NCBI GenBank assembly: GCA_012845835.1
Contig: JABAKD010000026.1
Coordinates: forward strand, 6,838,493 to 6,902,492
From: Undaria pinnatifida
Lineage: Eukaryota > Sar > Phaeophyceae > Laminariales > Alariaceae
Reading direction: 5' to 3'
Length of the DNA: 64,000 nucleotides
Shown here: positions 21,612 to 34,076 of the stretch, piece after piece
Layout: each line of letters opens with the position of its first letter
How positions within the stretch are numbered: position 1 is the stretch's first letter
The notes under the pieces: model-generated
What the model was told of the DNA's origin: nothing
Database searches by the model: none
Seen by the model: only the letters and a program-made list of their open reading frames with translations
Program-made: the position numbers and the translations under genes

Positions 21612-21901
21612 GATATGAAGTGTATGAAGTCAACCCCATCGATATGAAGTGTATGAAGTCAACCCCATCGATATGAAGTGTATGAAGTCAACCCCATCGA
21701 TATGAAGTGTATGAAGTCAACCCCATCGATATGAAGTGTATGAAGTCAACCCCATCGATATGAAGTGTATGAAGTCAACCCCATCGATATGAAGTGTATG
21801 AAGTCAACCCCATCGATATGAAGTGTATGAAGTCAACCCCATCGATATGAAGTGTATGAAGTCAACCCCATCGATATGAAGTGTATGAAGTCAACCCCAT
21901 C
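21612..21901 (+). repeat. 29-bp minisatellite, exactly ten identical copies
   Basis: The unit GATATGAAGTGTATGAAGTC... plus ACCCCATC is repeated ten times over 290 bp without visible variation. Because 29 is not a multiple of three it cannot code a repeat protein. The lack of divergence points to recent expansion or homogenisation (or to assembly behaviour). Confidence 0.97.
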
Positions 21902-22035
21902 CCGAAGGGGCACATTGTACACTGTACACTATACACTATCAATAGAATCATGAATCTTATGCGGTATGTTTACTCGTGTACCCAGTTCCACCCAACTCCA
22001 CTCGTCGTGACGATTGAGCCGCCGTTTTCGCCATC

Positions 22036-22187
22036 GTGAGCAGGCGTTTCGCTGTTGGAAGTGTGGGGCCGATGCTCTCCTCGATCAAGGAATTCCACGA
22101 AGCTAGGCTGTTGAAAGAGACCCAAGAGCTAGAGAAAAAGGCCGGAGCGGACAACAGCCTCAGGGAAGAAGCCATGCCCGACGAGAG
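22036..22187 (+). CDS. Possible internal exon, coiled-coil-like
   Basis: The frame reads SVGPMLSSIKEFHEARLL then KETQELEKKAGADNSLREE and ends at an AGAG/GTACGA donor (22188). It is rich in Glu/Lys with helical spacing. An acceptor-like CATCGTGAGCAG precedes it. No family is recognised and no partner exon is identified. Confidence 0.3.
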
Positions 22188-23091
22188 GTACGATTCAGCT
22201 CAGCAGCACTGCAGTCCAGTACACCTTATTATAGAAGCCGTAACGCTGACCCAGATATTTTTTCTTATCCGGCAGAGGGTCCTTCTACGCTAACCTCAGT
22301 ACAGCGGCTAAATGATTTCTTATTGTCCGGGACATGTGTGGGTGACTTTCTTCGTGCGCGGTTTCTCATCTATTCTAAATTAATACCAGGTGTATTAATA
22401 GTAGGTGTCCTGTACTGTACAGGACTACAGTACCATACCGATGTTTCATGTAGCATCCGGAAAATCGCGCACTTCGAAGGCGTTCATTGGTACTGTCTAT
22501 TAACTGTCTATTAACTGTCTATTAACTGTCTATTAATACTACATGCCGTACCACTGCAGATTGCCCTGTGACTCGAAATTGCGTGTGCTATGCTGCAGCC
22601 CCTCTTTGCGTACCAGGTACTCTCGTTTTTGACTCGGTACGAATTTTCTGGGTCATGAATGTCACTAATGGTACATATTGTTAGTGACGTTGATTGCCAC
22701 ACGGTTCTGCGTTGCGTGTCGTGCGTCGCAGCCCCTCTTTATGGTGTGCAAGGTAATCGCGTTCTGGATTTTGACGATTTTATTGGACCGTGAATTTCAC
22801 CACTGGTACAGACTATTGGTAACGTTGTCCACTACTGGTACACTCCTGCACCCCGTCACGGACAACACGGGCCCAACCAAATTTCCCGCGCCTCACATGT
22901 TCATAGGTTGTTAACGCTCGACGTGTGAATGTCATACCAGGTACATACTTCGACGTAGATACACTACCCTGTGACCCGAAAAAGGCTCAAAAAAATTGCA
23001 AAGGGGTAATCAAACCACGAAGAGGGAAAGTATCGTGTTGTGATTATCCGCAAGTGAGTCCCACAAAAAGCGGCGCCGCTGGGATGCCGAT
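22188..23091. other. Intergenic with short repeats
   Basis: Four copies of an 11-bp TGTCTATTAAC unit lie at about 22495-22538, and TACCAGGTA palindromes at 22611 and 22935. No gene is recognised. Confidence 0.45.
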
Positions 23092-23357
23092 AGGGCGGTG
23101 GCCGGAGGGGGGGTGTACTCATTTTGTGCATGGCCGTAGTCGTATGACCATTGACCCTCGCATTCCTAAGCGACGGAGCACGTCGAGTTTTCACCAACCA
23201 AGCAGATATTCTTTGCACCAAGCGCGAAGGGCCGGGAGGTTTTCGGCGAGTCGCATGAAGGGTAAACTGCATATTTCCAAGAGCCGCTCGTAAGACGGAC
23301 TTCGCCACCTTGTGCCTACTTTTCTTGCTTGTGGATGACAGCGCCAATGAGTTACTT
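23092..23357 (-). repeat. Degraded LINE C-terminal/3' fragment, copy 1
   Basis: Homologous to 52841-53072. On the minus strand it reads SAWLVKTRRAPSLRNARV then NGHTTTAMHKMSTPP, ending in a C-run. The order R-x-A-P-S-x-R-x-x-V-N-G-x-x-T-x-A-x-x-K parallels the last residues of LINE family B at 59117 (APSRKGCVVNGQMTKAGNK). I infer a related LINE 3' end; the upstream coding region is missing. Confidence 0.55.
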
Positions 23358-25964
23358 TGTTTTCTGGTGTGGCCTCTCCAGAGACAGCAATGGGTAATAC
23401 TGTGTAACTGCCTCGTGGGTGCCTTGCCGTATTGACACTACGTGATGCGATCATTCCCCTTGTGCGGAGTTAGGGTTCTCCACCCCGCACAATATTTTAG
23501 GGTTGGGGTTTAGCCTAACTCGATAACCATCATGGTGACCGCCAAAAAAAAACAAAAAACGGTACCCTGTTTATCTAGCTCACGCAGTGACTGACATGTT
23601 TTACAGCGTCGTCGCCAACCAACGCCAACTCCAACATACACATAATGTTTTACAGCGTCGATGCCAACCGAGGCCAACTATTATGTATAGGCATTAGCAG
23701 GGGAGTCACCAACCTGTATCCTTCACGAGGATATACACACCCCGTATCACCCGCGATCGAAGTATCACACGCAGCTTGCAAAGCTGAGTTTTGATCAAAA
23801 ACGTTTTTGGTGGATCTCACAACTGAAGTGTTATTTTTTAATTGTTTTAATGTATATATTGGTGGCCGGGGGGGGGGGGACAAAAAGCGTACCAGGTATA
23901 CTATACTAACCCCCACTGCGAAGAACTCGGGAGCCACCCTGGTTCCAAGGACTTTTTTGCAGTCCTTTCGGGATTAAGGGGGTGCCGCTCAGTCTTCCCA
24001 CACGCGGCCTGCGACCCAAACTCCGGTACATATGTTGCCTCTGCTGGACCATCGGTTGTTGTTGTTGTTGTCCGGGGCTGTAGTGGTGGTGGTGACGATT
24101 GGAAAATTAAAACGTGTTACAGAAACCGGAAGAAAAAGCAACCAAGACCAAAGCCAACAGCAGCAACAGCAGCGCCAGCAGCAGAGTATCAGCAGAAAAT
24201 CAACCGGACACAAAGTATAGCACTTGCTCGCTTGTTCGCTTGCTCGCTTGCTCGGAGGAACGAACGCTCCCATTGGGTCATGAGCAAACCGGCACCGCAG
24301 CTGCAGCATTGAACAAAATGTGGAGCACACACCATGCGTGATTACGAGAAGTCGTCGTTCTGCGGTTGGGCGCTTAGCCGCACATGGACCAAATAGAGGC
24401 AAAAAAAGCTTTTTCAAAAGTACCAGACGTTACGTTGTACGTTTTACGCATGAAAGCCAGTAACACGAGGGCAGTCCGACAAGCGAAGAAGGTCCAATCG
24501 ACCATACGCTACTGCATGCGACCACCGTAGGCAAAGGTACACAACCAAGAGCGATGGGACGTCTGCGTTTGGTTGCGCAACACCGCGGACATAGCCGGTG
24601 CCCTAGCCTCTTTTCACACGCTTCATACCCACAATCTGCGCGCCCGTGGGTGATGTTGCGGGAGCTACGGCTGTTCGAGCGGCAGCTCCACAACAATGGG
24701 ACGTTACAGTCTTTATACTTGTTGTGACTGGTACCTGCACGCCATGTCATCTACCTGGTATGTCCTAATCCTGCGTATCCAGATACCATAGATATTTTGT
24801 CACTCGGCTGTGCGCCCCTCACCACGACTGTTCCTGCGTTTGCGCGGAGTTGCTTGGGAGCGGGCTCCGTTTATGGCAGCATATCAACTCCTGCCGCGCG
24901 CACGGTGATAGCGAAAGCGAAACAAAATTATCATGATAGGACAGTCCTCCGTCGCATTGCGATCGCCCGGCTTTGCGACCACACCACACTCCCCGGCATA
25001 CGTGATGCGTCTCTTGAGTGATCTCGCGTTATCAACGGGAATGTCCGCGTTTTTCACCGCCCTTCCGCAAAATGGCCCTGCTCGCAAGGTATCCTCGGCA
25101 ATACTCTATGCCTATCAGGCCATTTTCACGCGCTCAACGTGTCTGTCGGCCGCTTTCGAGCAGGTCACCGGATTTGTCTACGCTCGCCATGTTTTTGGGT
25201 GTGCAGCATTGCATTGGGGTCAGCAATTGACAAATGTGGCACGTGTATGAGTGTTTCAATCGCTCCATGGTTGCGCTGTGAGTTTTTCCTGTGCCGATGC
25301 TGCCCCTTGGCTGTTTGCCGCCTTCAGGGCGACGTTTTGTTTGAGCCAGAGTAGCCGACTACAGGGCCACGCCTAACGTTTTCTTCAAACGCCACTGTTG
25401 TTTGTCCAGGTGTTCACCGTATGGTTTTGGCGCGTTGGCAGTTCGCTCACTCCGGTCCTTTTAGCCTGCTGCCGTGATTTTGTGGGTTGGGCGTTTTCGA
25501 CTCTGGGCCTTCCACAAAAAAAAATCACCTGTCACGTCCTCAAAACGAACTGCAATGACCGGATCGTTATGTACGAATCACGAATCATCGCTTCGTTTTC
25601 TTCGTCGCCACCCCCCGTCTCCATTGCTGCTCTATCGCCGCCCATGCTTGCAACCTTCCCGTTACGATTCCTTATATATGGGGATTAGTTGCTCTACCCG
25701 GGCGTGGATTTCTATCGTAACCCTCGTTGATTTATGCCCCACGTTTCGGGAATACAATGCTTAAGAGTCAGAGTGGGATCTTTTTTTGCAGTGGTATGCA
25801 GTGGTATGCAGTGGTATGCAGTGGTATGCCCGCTGTCGTAACGGTTAACGCTGGTGTTTAAAATGTCTTGATTTATCATTTGTGCCTGACAATACGTTAA
25901 ACGTGCGGTGGGCGGGTCATTTAGTTTTGGTGTCCGACCCCCCCCCCCCCCTGGCAGGAGATAA
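23358..25964. other. Intergenic, several microsatellites
   Basis: Holds a 48-bp direct duplication (ATGTTTTACAGCGTCG at about 23598 and 23646), a (GTT)n tract near 24057, GCTTGCTC repeats near 24226-24253, four 10-bp GCAGTGGTAT units at about 25790-25829 and a C-run at 25939. Open frames on both strands (e.g. 24430-24750 minus) show no domain. Confidence 0.4.
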
Positions 25965-26120
25965 GATAGGCTTATTAAGACATTTTTATGTAATACATGG
26001 AAGAAACGTGCTGAGCGCCCAAACGTTGGGGGTGTCTCTGTTTGGAACAGGAACGGTCCTCCGTGTTGAAAGGGGTGCGTGGTCAATGGTCGAATGACCA
26101 AGGCAAGCAACAAAATAAGT
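25965..26120 (+). pseudogene. LINE family B, C-terminal remnant
   Basis: Reads DRLIKTFLCNTWKKRAERPN, then VGGVSVWNRNGPPC, a TGA, and KGCVVNGRMTKASNK. This matches the end of the LINE at 59117-62518 almost residue for residue. Only about 50 codons survive and one stop is present. C-runs lie on both sides (25939-25951, 26121-26145). Confidence 0.75.
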
Positions 26121-26314
26121 ACCCCCCCTCCCCCCCCCCCCCCGCGTTCGCGCGCGCGGGTGCTTCTTTCCTTTCGTTCTTGCTTGTCCCGCCTCCGTGC
26201 AATGTATGTTTATTCTGTTTGATGCTTTGAAGCTTTCCAGCAGGTACTCCAACGCTAGAATGCGCTACTCGGTGCGGCTCGCAACTTTCGGCGATTGCGT
26301 CGGTTCGTAGCCTG

Positions 26315-26559
26315 ATGTTAGGTGGGGTGTGCGCGATCGTTGGGCTGGCCACCTTGCTTGGTGTCCGCTCTGCTTTGAGTCCAGCTACGGCCGGTCATGG
26401 CGAGGATAGTGCTGGCGCCACATCCTTGGCTGAGGCAGACAGTGTTGACCACGCATCCGTTGCCGAAGAGGATGTCAGTGTCGTTCCTTCTTGGGACGGC
26501 GGCGTCGGGGATGCCTTCGGGGCGGCCAACATGCAAGTGAGGACGGTGTTTGGGGTGTG
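26315..26559 (+). CDS. Hypothetical small protein with hydrophobic N-terminus
   Basis: MLGGVCAIVGLATLLGVRSA gives a signal-peptide or anchor-like segment, followed by an acidic Ala/Asp/Glu/Val stretch (SLAEADSVDHASVAEED). A GT-GAGG donor at about 26538 suggests the protein continues by splicing. Further hydrophobic pieces occur to 27270 on plus. No family is recognised. Confidence 0.28.
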
Positions 26560-28005
26560 ATACTACAGTAGGTGGGGATAGGTTAGGGTTGGCGAGGCGA
26601 TGTTTCGTGTGTGATACTCGTCGGCGCTTTGCCAATTGCGACTGTGACCCACTGAATCTACCGTAGACGTGCCACGCTGTATGCGCACAAGACAGAGCCT
26701 GCCTACTTGGGTAGGCAAGGCCAAGCCCTATCGCTGAACCACGAGTATGTCGGTGTCCGCTGCCGTACTTTGTGCACGAACAGAACTGCACCCGCGTTCT
26801 CGAGGGGCCAATTACGTGGAAATAGTGTGGTCAGTGGTGATGTCACGAAAACGCCGGGAAGTGAACTCGTACCCGCTGTTGATGTAAGCGTGGTGTTGTG
26901 CGTTGCGTGTCGCTGTTTTACCGTGATGTTGCTGTTGTGTTTCGTGCTGCGAGTTGCCGATTTACCATTATGTTGACGTTGTGCTTTGGCATTACATGTT
27001 GCCTAACCCCTCCATTATTTGCCGGCGTTGTGTGGTTGTGTTGCGGTTTGCCATTTTTCGACTTTAGCAGCTGTACCACCTGGCGAGGGATGACGTGCTC
27101 GACGTCGTCGGGGAAGGAGACGAGTCGTGTGACAACTGGCGCAAAACAAAATCTGCAAGATGCGCGGACGCCAACAACTGCGGGAAAGGTGGGAGCATCT
27201 ACCGTCGTCTTGGGCGTACTCTTACTGTTGACTGGTGCTGGTGCTGGGTGCTTGCGCTTGCTTCGCTAGGGTTTACACTTTTTTGCCGAAAGGCTCTTCT
27301 CTGTTGGGACTCCTCAACAGTTGAACTACTGTATTGAACTACTGTATTGAACTAGCCCATGTCGTTGGAATTCCTTTCTTGTGTTACATACAACACGAGT
27401 CGTTAGAAGATAAGTCGTTAGAAGACGAGTGGTTACATCATCAGTCATTACATACCTAGGCCATGAGATTTTTATCGCGTTAAGCGTACAACGCTGCTCA
27501 AACTCACATGATGGCTCACATGATGGCTCACCTGATGGGTGATAGGTGATAGGTGATGAGGAAAAACTATTGATAGGAAGGAGCTACCCTTTTCGTAGCG
27601 CGTTGCTGATCTTGATCTTGCGCTTGCGCTTGCGCTTGCGCTTCCGCTTGCGCTTGCGCTTGCTCTTGCTGTTCCTGGATGCGACGACGCGGACGAGCTC
27701 CGGCCCACAGTTAAACATGTAGCACTTGTTGTAGTGCGCGCAGTGAGTATGGAGAAAATGCGGTTGCTATGGTGCGAGTGTTGCGGTTTTAGAGCTCTGT
27801 GTGTTAAAACGATGGTAGACAGTGATACGTGGTGGCAAGCGATGCGCTTCATCGTCTTGTTTTTTTGTGCTCGAGAATCATTTTTTATCTCCTAAAACAT
27901 TAAAAACGAATGAAAATACTTCCCTCGGTAAACGTGGAGGGAGCAATGGTTAGCTCTTTGTATACTGGAAGTATGTATACACCTGGTGTATGTAATGGTA
28001 GAGAA
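26560..28005. other. Intergenic or intronic, hexanucleotide tract
   Basis: A (GCGCTT)n tract, slightly imperfect, lies at about 27612-27672. Around 27498-27555 there are short ATGATGGCTCAC and GTGATAG repeats. No firm gene. Confidence 0.4.
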
Positions 28006-28955
28006 GTTGTTGTTGTTGTTATTCTCACATTAACTCGTATAATCAAGTCCGTGGTCACAGGACAGGCTCCAGTCACTCTGGAGCTGAAGAATAACCCAGG
28101 GAAAAAACACAAACCAAAGGTGGTACACGCATATAATCACAGCTGACGCAATGCGTGCCTCCACCAGAAACATGTAAAAGTGAAGTCCGGAGTCAGCCTA
28201 CAATGTGCCAGGTCCATACCGCTGCATACGTCTCATTACTCACGCCTGGAAGAACCGACTATACCGCTTGCCACCCGAGAAAGACTACCACGTATATATA
28301 TTGCACGTAGTATCTATCACTACGCATACGCACGACATACGCAAGTCGATTGGAAAAACAAGCAAGGAAAAGAAAAGATGAAGGAAAGGAAAGAAAAGAC
28401 AAGAAAATGAAAAAACGAAAAAGGAAAGAAAAGAAAAGAAAAGAAAAGACAAGAAAAGAAAAGAAAAGACAAGAAAAGAAAAGAAAAGAAAAGACAAGAA
28501 AAGCAAGAAAAGAAAAGAAAAGACAAGAAAAGCAAGAAAAGACAAGACAAGAAGAGGAAGCAAGGAAAGGAAGAGAGAAAAAAAAATGTGATACTAGCAG
28601 ACCCTAGGAGCTGACTAAAGACGGCATTGGGCTCATAGAGGGTATCAAGTGCATCATCAATGGCACTGAGGAGAGAACGCAACATGGCGAAGAAGTCAGG
28701 GCGGTCTTACGCTATCTTGTCACGGCCATTAGAAGGCCCACAACTTTCAAGACGATGATGGCCAGACCCAGACTTCAGTCTCTTGGGCATGACCCCCCCC
28801 CCCCCCCCTTTCCCCCTTCCCCCCTCCCCCCCTCCCCCACTCCCCCCTCCCCCCGGCCGCATAGAGATGCCGACGGTGACTGGCGCTGCCGCAGCCTTTG
28901 CTCGTCGCTCTGCAGCTTTGCGTCTCTCCGTTTCATGCCAATCCCGCATGAAGTA
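28006..28955 (-). mobile_element. LINE family A, 5'-truncated copy with C-terminal codons
   Basis: The minus strand reads MRDWHETERRKAAERRAKAA then APVTVGISMRPGGG, a G-run (28793-28853 as C on plus), MPKRLKSGSGHHRLESCGPS, the pentamer tract (about 28380-28560) and a (CAA)n end at 28006. The conserved C-terminal residues shared with the copies at 38.5 kb and 40.5 kb suggest this stretch is translated in an active element. Confidence 0.85.
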
Positions 28956-30173
28956 GAGATACCTAGTATATATATTAGTAGAGGAAGTAGAAGTTTGGAC
29001 GATAACGACTGTGGGCGGGAAATCGAAGGATGAAACAGCGTTTCGCAATATGTATATATGCATTATGCATTAGGGTGTTGGTGGTGTTGGTGGGATAATG
29101 CTGAGGTTATGGCTATACTCGTATTGATAAAGGAGTGATGATGATGGTGACGTCGATTGTGCTGTTCATGATGAGGGAAGAGTAATTATTATAATGATGA
29201 TGGTGATGATGGTGATGATGATGATGATGATGATATTTATTATAGTGATGATGATGACGACGATGGTGGTGATGGTGATAATGATGTCATTGATGTCGCT
29301 GCTGCTGATGATGATGGTGATGGTGCAGGGTGGTTGTTCGGGCGAAAAGGGCTTCTGTTGGCTCTACCGTGGGCCGGCCTCAACGATAGCAGCGTCACAG
29401 GTATGGGATGTTCAGAACAAGCTCATGTAATCCTATCCCGAGTACGCACGGTGATGCCCACACGCCGTTGTGCAAACATGCTTGGCACATAACGCCAGTT
29501 TTAGGCTGATGCCATCGTCGTTCCTTTGTTGGCGTTGCGTCGAATGGTATGCCGATCATTGGTAGTACTCGATTTGTGCTTTGTCCTTGCTGCCGTGAGC
29601 GGTGCGGTGACGTTCTTGGCGGCACAGCAGTTTTGGTGGCGAGCAACTCCAATGGTCGCGGTAGAGAATTACTCCTGAAGGCATATAGAGTCAAAGAGCT
29701 CCGTCTGCGGGTACTGAGATGAATCACGTTTTTTCCTGCGTCGCAGCGCTTGCTTCGTCGCGCGTCTTAAACTAGATGATCGCGGGGCTCGTGTATTGTT
29801 GCTGTTGCTGTTGATTTTTCGGGGGATGTTGTCGCGGTTACTGGTGTTGCTGTCGTGATCGGTGTTGCCGTTCTCGCGGGCTACCGTTGCTGCTCTCGTC
29901 GTGTGTGTATCAATGCAACGAGGAAGGGCCTAACCCTTAGAACGATGCTGGGTGAGAGTAACAGAATGTGACAGAAGGGACAGTTTTGTGGTCTGGTCTG
30001 GGGTAAGTGGTTATTTTGTTTCCATTCTAATTCACCGCATTAAGCAGCATTAAGTAACGTCCACCTTCGAGGAAGACGATGTTTTCCCTGCTGCTGTACG
30101 TAGTCGGTTATCGATGTCTTGCAATGTCGTTGTTTTCTTGAAAACGATGTTGTGATTTTAATCGATATCGCCG
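28956..30173. other. Intergenic, GAT/ATG microsatellite
   Basis: A long imperfect (GAT)n/(GGTGAT)n tract spans about 29185-29320. GTTGCT-type repeats lie at 29799-29890. No gene is recognised. Confidence 0.45.
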
Positions 30174-30557
30174 GTGCCTTCCTTTGCTCTGCTTTTGCTT
30201 GAACGCCGCGGCAACCCAGAGGAGTGGCCTGCTGGAGAGGCCAGGGCGGTGACTGTCGTCGGCTTAAAGGAGGGGGGAAACGGAGAAGAATCTGACTGCA
30301 ATGCTGGCGATTTATCTATGCTGTTCCGGCTACAAGGGCCGGAGGCACTCGCTGAGGTAGATGTTTTCCGTGCACAGCAAGTACAAGGAGGATTGGACCG
30401 CCTTTTTTTTTGCAATCTACTACAGCACAGAACACCTACTAAGACAGCAAGCAATAAGCGACCCAGGCTGAAACTTTCATGGGAAAATAAATACGGAAGC
30501 CGTTTTACGAAAGATAGTGTGGACCGCTCCCTTTTTCGAGTAATAAATCCAGCCTGA
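30174..30557 (+). CDS. Uncertain open frame, 127 codons
   Basis: Contains RRGNPEEWPAGEARAVTVVG and MLFRLQGPEALAEVDVFRAQ, with protein-like composition. The opposite strand (30158-30454) is also open, and no splice or start context decides. No family is recognised. Confidence 0.2.
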   Translation: MPSFALLLLERRGNPEEWPAGEARAVTVVGLKEGGNGEESDCNAGDLSMLFRLQGPEALAEVDVFRAQQVQGGLDRLFFCNLLQHRTPTKTASNKRPRLKLSWENKYGSRFTKDSVDRSLFRVINPA

Positions 30558-30985
30558 ACCCGCAGCCCTGCTTGTTCTTCTTCTTCTTATTATTATTATT
30601 ATTGCGATAGATAAATGTCCTGTACAGCTTGACAAGTCGTGCTGGGCGCGTACAAGAACACACCCCGAGTGGTGTGTGGTGTGTGGGGACAGCGAAGCAC
30701 CCTCCAAGCTGTATATATAACGCAGCACGATGCAGACTCAGCCTGGGGACTTCGGCCAATACATGGTTGATGTCGGTGCGACAACCATTTGTCGGATATG
30801 TTTCATGCTGTACTGTACGTGGGTTCGTCGGTGAAACCTTGCTCTGCATCCTTGTTCTGCCACCTCGTGCCGTACCGTACCTTGTGATACGTCATTCTTA
30901 ACGTCGTGTGTGGTGTTTAGCTTACTTAAGTGACCCCATGTTCCAACCTCTTGCTGTGCCGTTAAAACGCAGCCTTGCGCTGTGA

Positions 30986-31201
30986 CCTTGGGTTGCACCC
31001 TAATGCTGTAACCCTGGAACCCTGTAACCTTGGGTTGCACCCTAATGCTGGAACCCTGGAACCCTGTAACCTTGGGTTGCACCCTAATGCTGGAACCCTG
31101 GAACCCTGGAACCTTGGGTTACACCCTAATACTGGAAACCTGGAACCCTGTAACCTTGGGTTACACCCTAATACTGGAAACCTGGAACCCTGTAACCTTC
31201 C
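30986..31201 (+). repeat. 42-bp minisatellite, five copies
   Basis: Units start at 30986, 31028, 31070, 31112 and 31154 (CCTTGGGTTGCACCCTAATG...). Because 42 is 14 codons and no stop falls inside, several frames on both strands stay open and give 14-residue repeats; this is not evidence of coding. Confidence 0.93.
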
Positions 31202-33783
31202 GCTGTAACCTGTCTGATGTCCAAAAAAACGTAAGGCGGCGGTGCCTGTGGAGGGGAGGTGTGCGTGGAGTGCCGTGTTTCGCCCACTCTTGGAAGGAAC
31301 CTTCACTTTCAAGGCCACCGTGATCAACTGGAAGGGGGGGTTAGAGATACACCGAAAAAAGTGAGTGATGAAGTCATCAAGTCATCAGGAGCACACAAAG
31401 AAGGAACAAAACGGAGCCATACCCGTAGAAAAGCTCAAAAGAAAACCACGTCGGAGCGTTGTGGTCCTGTGCGAATCGAGAAAATGATGGACGCGGGGGG
31501 GTATCTCTTTTTTTCGTGGTTTTGTTGCTGTTAATGGTAACCCCCCCTGCCTGGCTCCTTAGCAGAAAATATTTGATGAGTTTTTTTTTGTTTAGCACTC
31601 ACCTGGAGTGGGTGTTGAAGATGTTGATCTCACCTTGACCGTTTTACCAACTGCGAAAATAATCACACCCTAATCTCAAGTAGTTTTTTCGTCAAAATCA
31701 TGGACGCAGCTCTTAAGGGGTTGACTCGTCAACAAGTTCTAGTCCGTGTTCGCGAGACGAGCTCCGTTGTTCCGTTGTTTCGGTCTGTCCTACGGTGCTG
31801 TGGTACAGTACGGTACGGTACGGTACGGTACGGTACGGTACGGCTGGGCTAGGCCAAGTTCCGTACACGTGTATACCTCGGCGGGTTTTGTAGGGTGGCT
31901 ACCGTTTATAACCATGCCATCAAACGTTTTCAGCGTGTTTTCAGCACATTTGAAGGGTCGCGTAATACGATACCTCGTACACACCTGTAAACGAAGGTCA
32001 AGACAGTTCTATAAGCGAACAAACCCATAGCGGTATCATGCCGTTATTCCGTGCCGGGAGCCTATTAATAGTAAAAGAGCCTGTAAATGCGAATGGGGAT
32101 CTGGCATGAGGCGAAACCGACCGTTTGTAGCAGTGGAGGCTTAACGGGTACGGCGTCGTGTCGGAACAGCAAAAGTTTTTAGAAACCGTTCAAAAAATGA
32201 ACACTTCAGGTCAAGTTGAAAATGCGCCAGGGCACAAAGCAATGACTACTTACGACTAAAGCTACGACGATAAAAAGCGATAAGCAATGACACACAACGA
32301 AGCAACAGAGGCTTGCCATTTCATGTTTTTGTTACGCGGGCACGACGAAACGGACAATCATCATCACACATCAGAGTAACAAGAGCCTCGCTTATGCTGG
32401 GTAAATGTCTCGCGAACAAAAAACATGTTGTACCCCTCGAAACCTTACTCGTTCGATTCACCGGGTGCTAGTCATCAAATCGAAATTACCCGTCGCACTA
32501 CAATATGTTTCTTCGTTTTTTTGCGTAATATCAGGGTATAACCAAGACTAGCATAGCGCGGTGTAAAATCAAGTACCGAATCGCTTGCCATTGCTAGCCG
32601 CCAAGTAAACAACCAACGACATCGTGTCGGATCACCCTTCAACACACAGCATCGTACCAGGTATGGCATTGCGGGTGCAAGGCATCAAAAACGTATAGCA
32701 TAGTGGTAGTGAACATGGAGTTTACTGGTACAGGCTTATCAACATGGTTATTGTGTTTTTTGCGATGGATGTATACATGACATTTTTCTAATTGAATTGT
32801 AGCTTGTGTGGGTGATTTGATACCTTATCACGTCACATTATCTCTTATGATAGTGCTATGAATACATGGCGAGTTTAGGTCGAATGCCGTTGCCATTACA
32901 CCTCTCAGCATGTCGCCACAAGCGGTCGTGTCCCAGATATCGTGACCCAACAGTAGTACCTACTGGTATACGTTTGCATAGTTACACCGCTTTCGCGCGC
33001 ACTGTTGCTCCACGAGAAATGTGCGTGTGTTATCCATGTATTGCTTTAGGTGCGATCCACATACCGGTGCCCAATGGAGTGAACAACGTGTTGTGTTGTT
33101 TTGATGTACCGTGTCAGGTGTAACGAGGTCGCCGGCGCTTACGGCGAAGGGTCTGTTCAGATGGGTGCAGTGCCGACCGGGTGGGTGCAATTGCTCTTGC
33201 CAGGATTATTGCAGATTGCGTCAAAATGCTTGGTATGACTATAAATATGACTTCGACTATGACTATCAATATACTATTAATATGACTATTAGTGTTTACC
33301 CTAACCCTAACCCAGACTATCAATACCAGGTAGGCGACTAAATTGATTGTGATGTGCATCCTTATCAAGCGTTAGCGGGCAGCAGTTTGAGGTTGATCAT
33401 GCCACCATGCTACACGCATGCCGTACATGATATATTTTGCGTTACAGCTCGGGCGCACAACCTTACCCTACACTACTACCCCGTGCTGCTTCTGCGTGTG
33501 GCCGAGGTGGCATGGCTGTAAGGCTGTAAGGTTGTAAGGTTGTAAGCGTCACACGACATCAGTTATGAGCATGTCGTGAACACGTCATAAACCAATCGAC
33601 GTGTGTCCTTTCTGAATGCTATGATCCGTTAATGGTTTCTGGTGTAGCGTGTGTCACGTCTCCCGCTGGTGGTGTTTGGGCAGTTTCAGCGACTATCACA
33701 TATTTACCGAGCACAAGCATTTCAGAACACGGGACACTAGCAGTCGGCACAAGTACGCTTGTACTCCGTTAACGTGCCCAGCG
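31202..33783. other. Long stretch without a recognised gene
   Basis: A (GGTAC)n tract lies at 31808-31843, TACCAGGTA at 32655 and 33324, ACTAT-type short repeats at 33238-33295, a short CCCTAA piece at 33299-33314 and GTAAGGCT repeats at about 33518-33545. Open frames are short and without domains. Confidence 0.45.
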
Positions 33784-33863
33784 ATGGATGCCATGGGGAG
33801 TACAGTGGCGTGCTTGTTTTTTGTTGGCTTGCTGGCGGTAACAGATACGGCGAAGTTGTGTCA
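33784..33863 (+). CDS. Signal-peptide exon of a secreted protein
   Basis: MDAMGSTVACLFFVGLLAVT is a clear hydrophobic secretion signal. The exon ends CA/GTGACA in phase 2. The next acceptor (TTATTTACAG, exon from 33941) supplies the missing base and continues in frame as SVVGNASFRVDTQFDSFQAQ. The 77-bp intron is short but plausible. This is likely the 5' end of the PAN/Apple gene downstream; linkage beyond the second exon is inferred. Confidence 0.5.
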
Positions 33864-33940
33864 GTGACAATTTGGGTGAGATCCGCCGCGGAGCATGTAT
33901 AGTTGCTGGACCAATTAATGCTGCTCTCTGTTATTTACAG

Positions 33941-34076
33941 TAGCGTCGTAGGGAATGCGTCGTTTCGTGTCGATACGCAATTCGATTCATTTCAAGCCCA
34001 GGCGAAAGCGCCGCAGCAGTGCTCAAGTGATAGCCGAGAGCTATCTGTGGCGATGGAACGTCCTCTAATTTGCTAG
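33941..34076 (+). CDS. Second exon of the secreted protein gene
   Basis: The frame SVVGNASFRVDTQFDSFQAQ then CSSDSRELSVAMERPLIC meets TAG at 34074-34076, directly before GTATTC. If that codon were AAG or CAG it would be a normal donor, so the TAG looks like a lesion or a non-canonical exon end. The same frame also stays open beyond it to about 34240. Cys and Asp content fits an extracellular protein. Confidence 0.4.

Noticed and set aside
21612-21901. CRISPR-like regular repeats (also the 41-bp arrays)
   Set aside because: Units abut directly with no unique spacers, and the genome is eukaryotic.
24430-24750. Cys/Arg-containing minus-strand frame resembling a zinc-binding protein
   Set aside because: Cysteine spacing does not fit a known finger, no splice or start support, and low-complexity neighbours.
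27472-27852. Ala/Ser repeat protein on the minus strand
   Set aside because: The Ala-Ser repeat is the (GCGCTT)n microsatellite; surrounding sequence gives no support.
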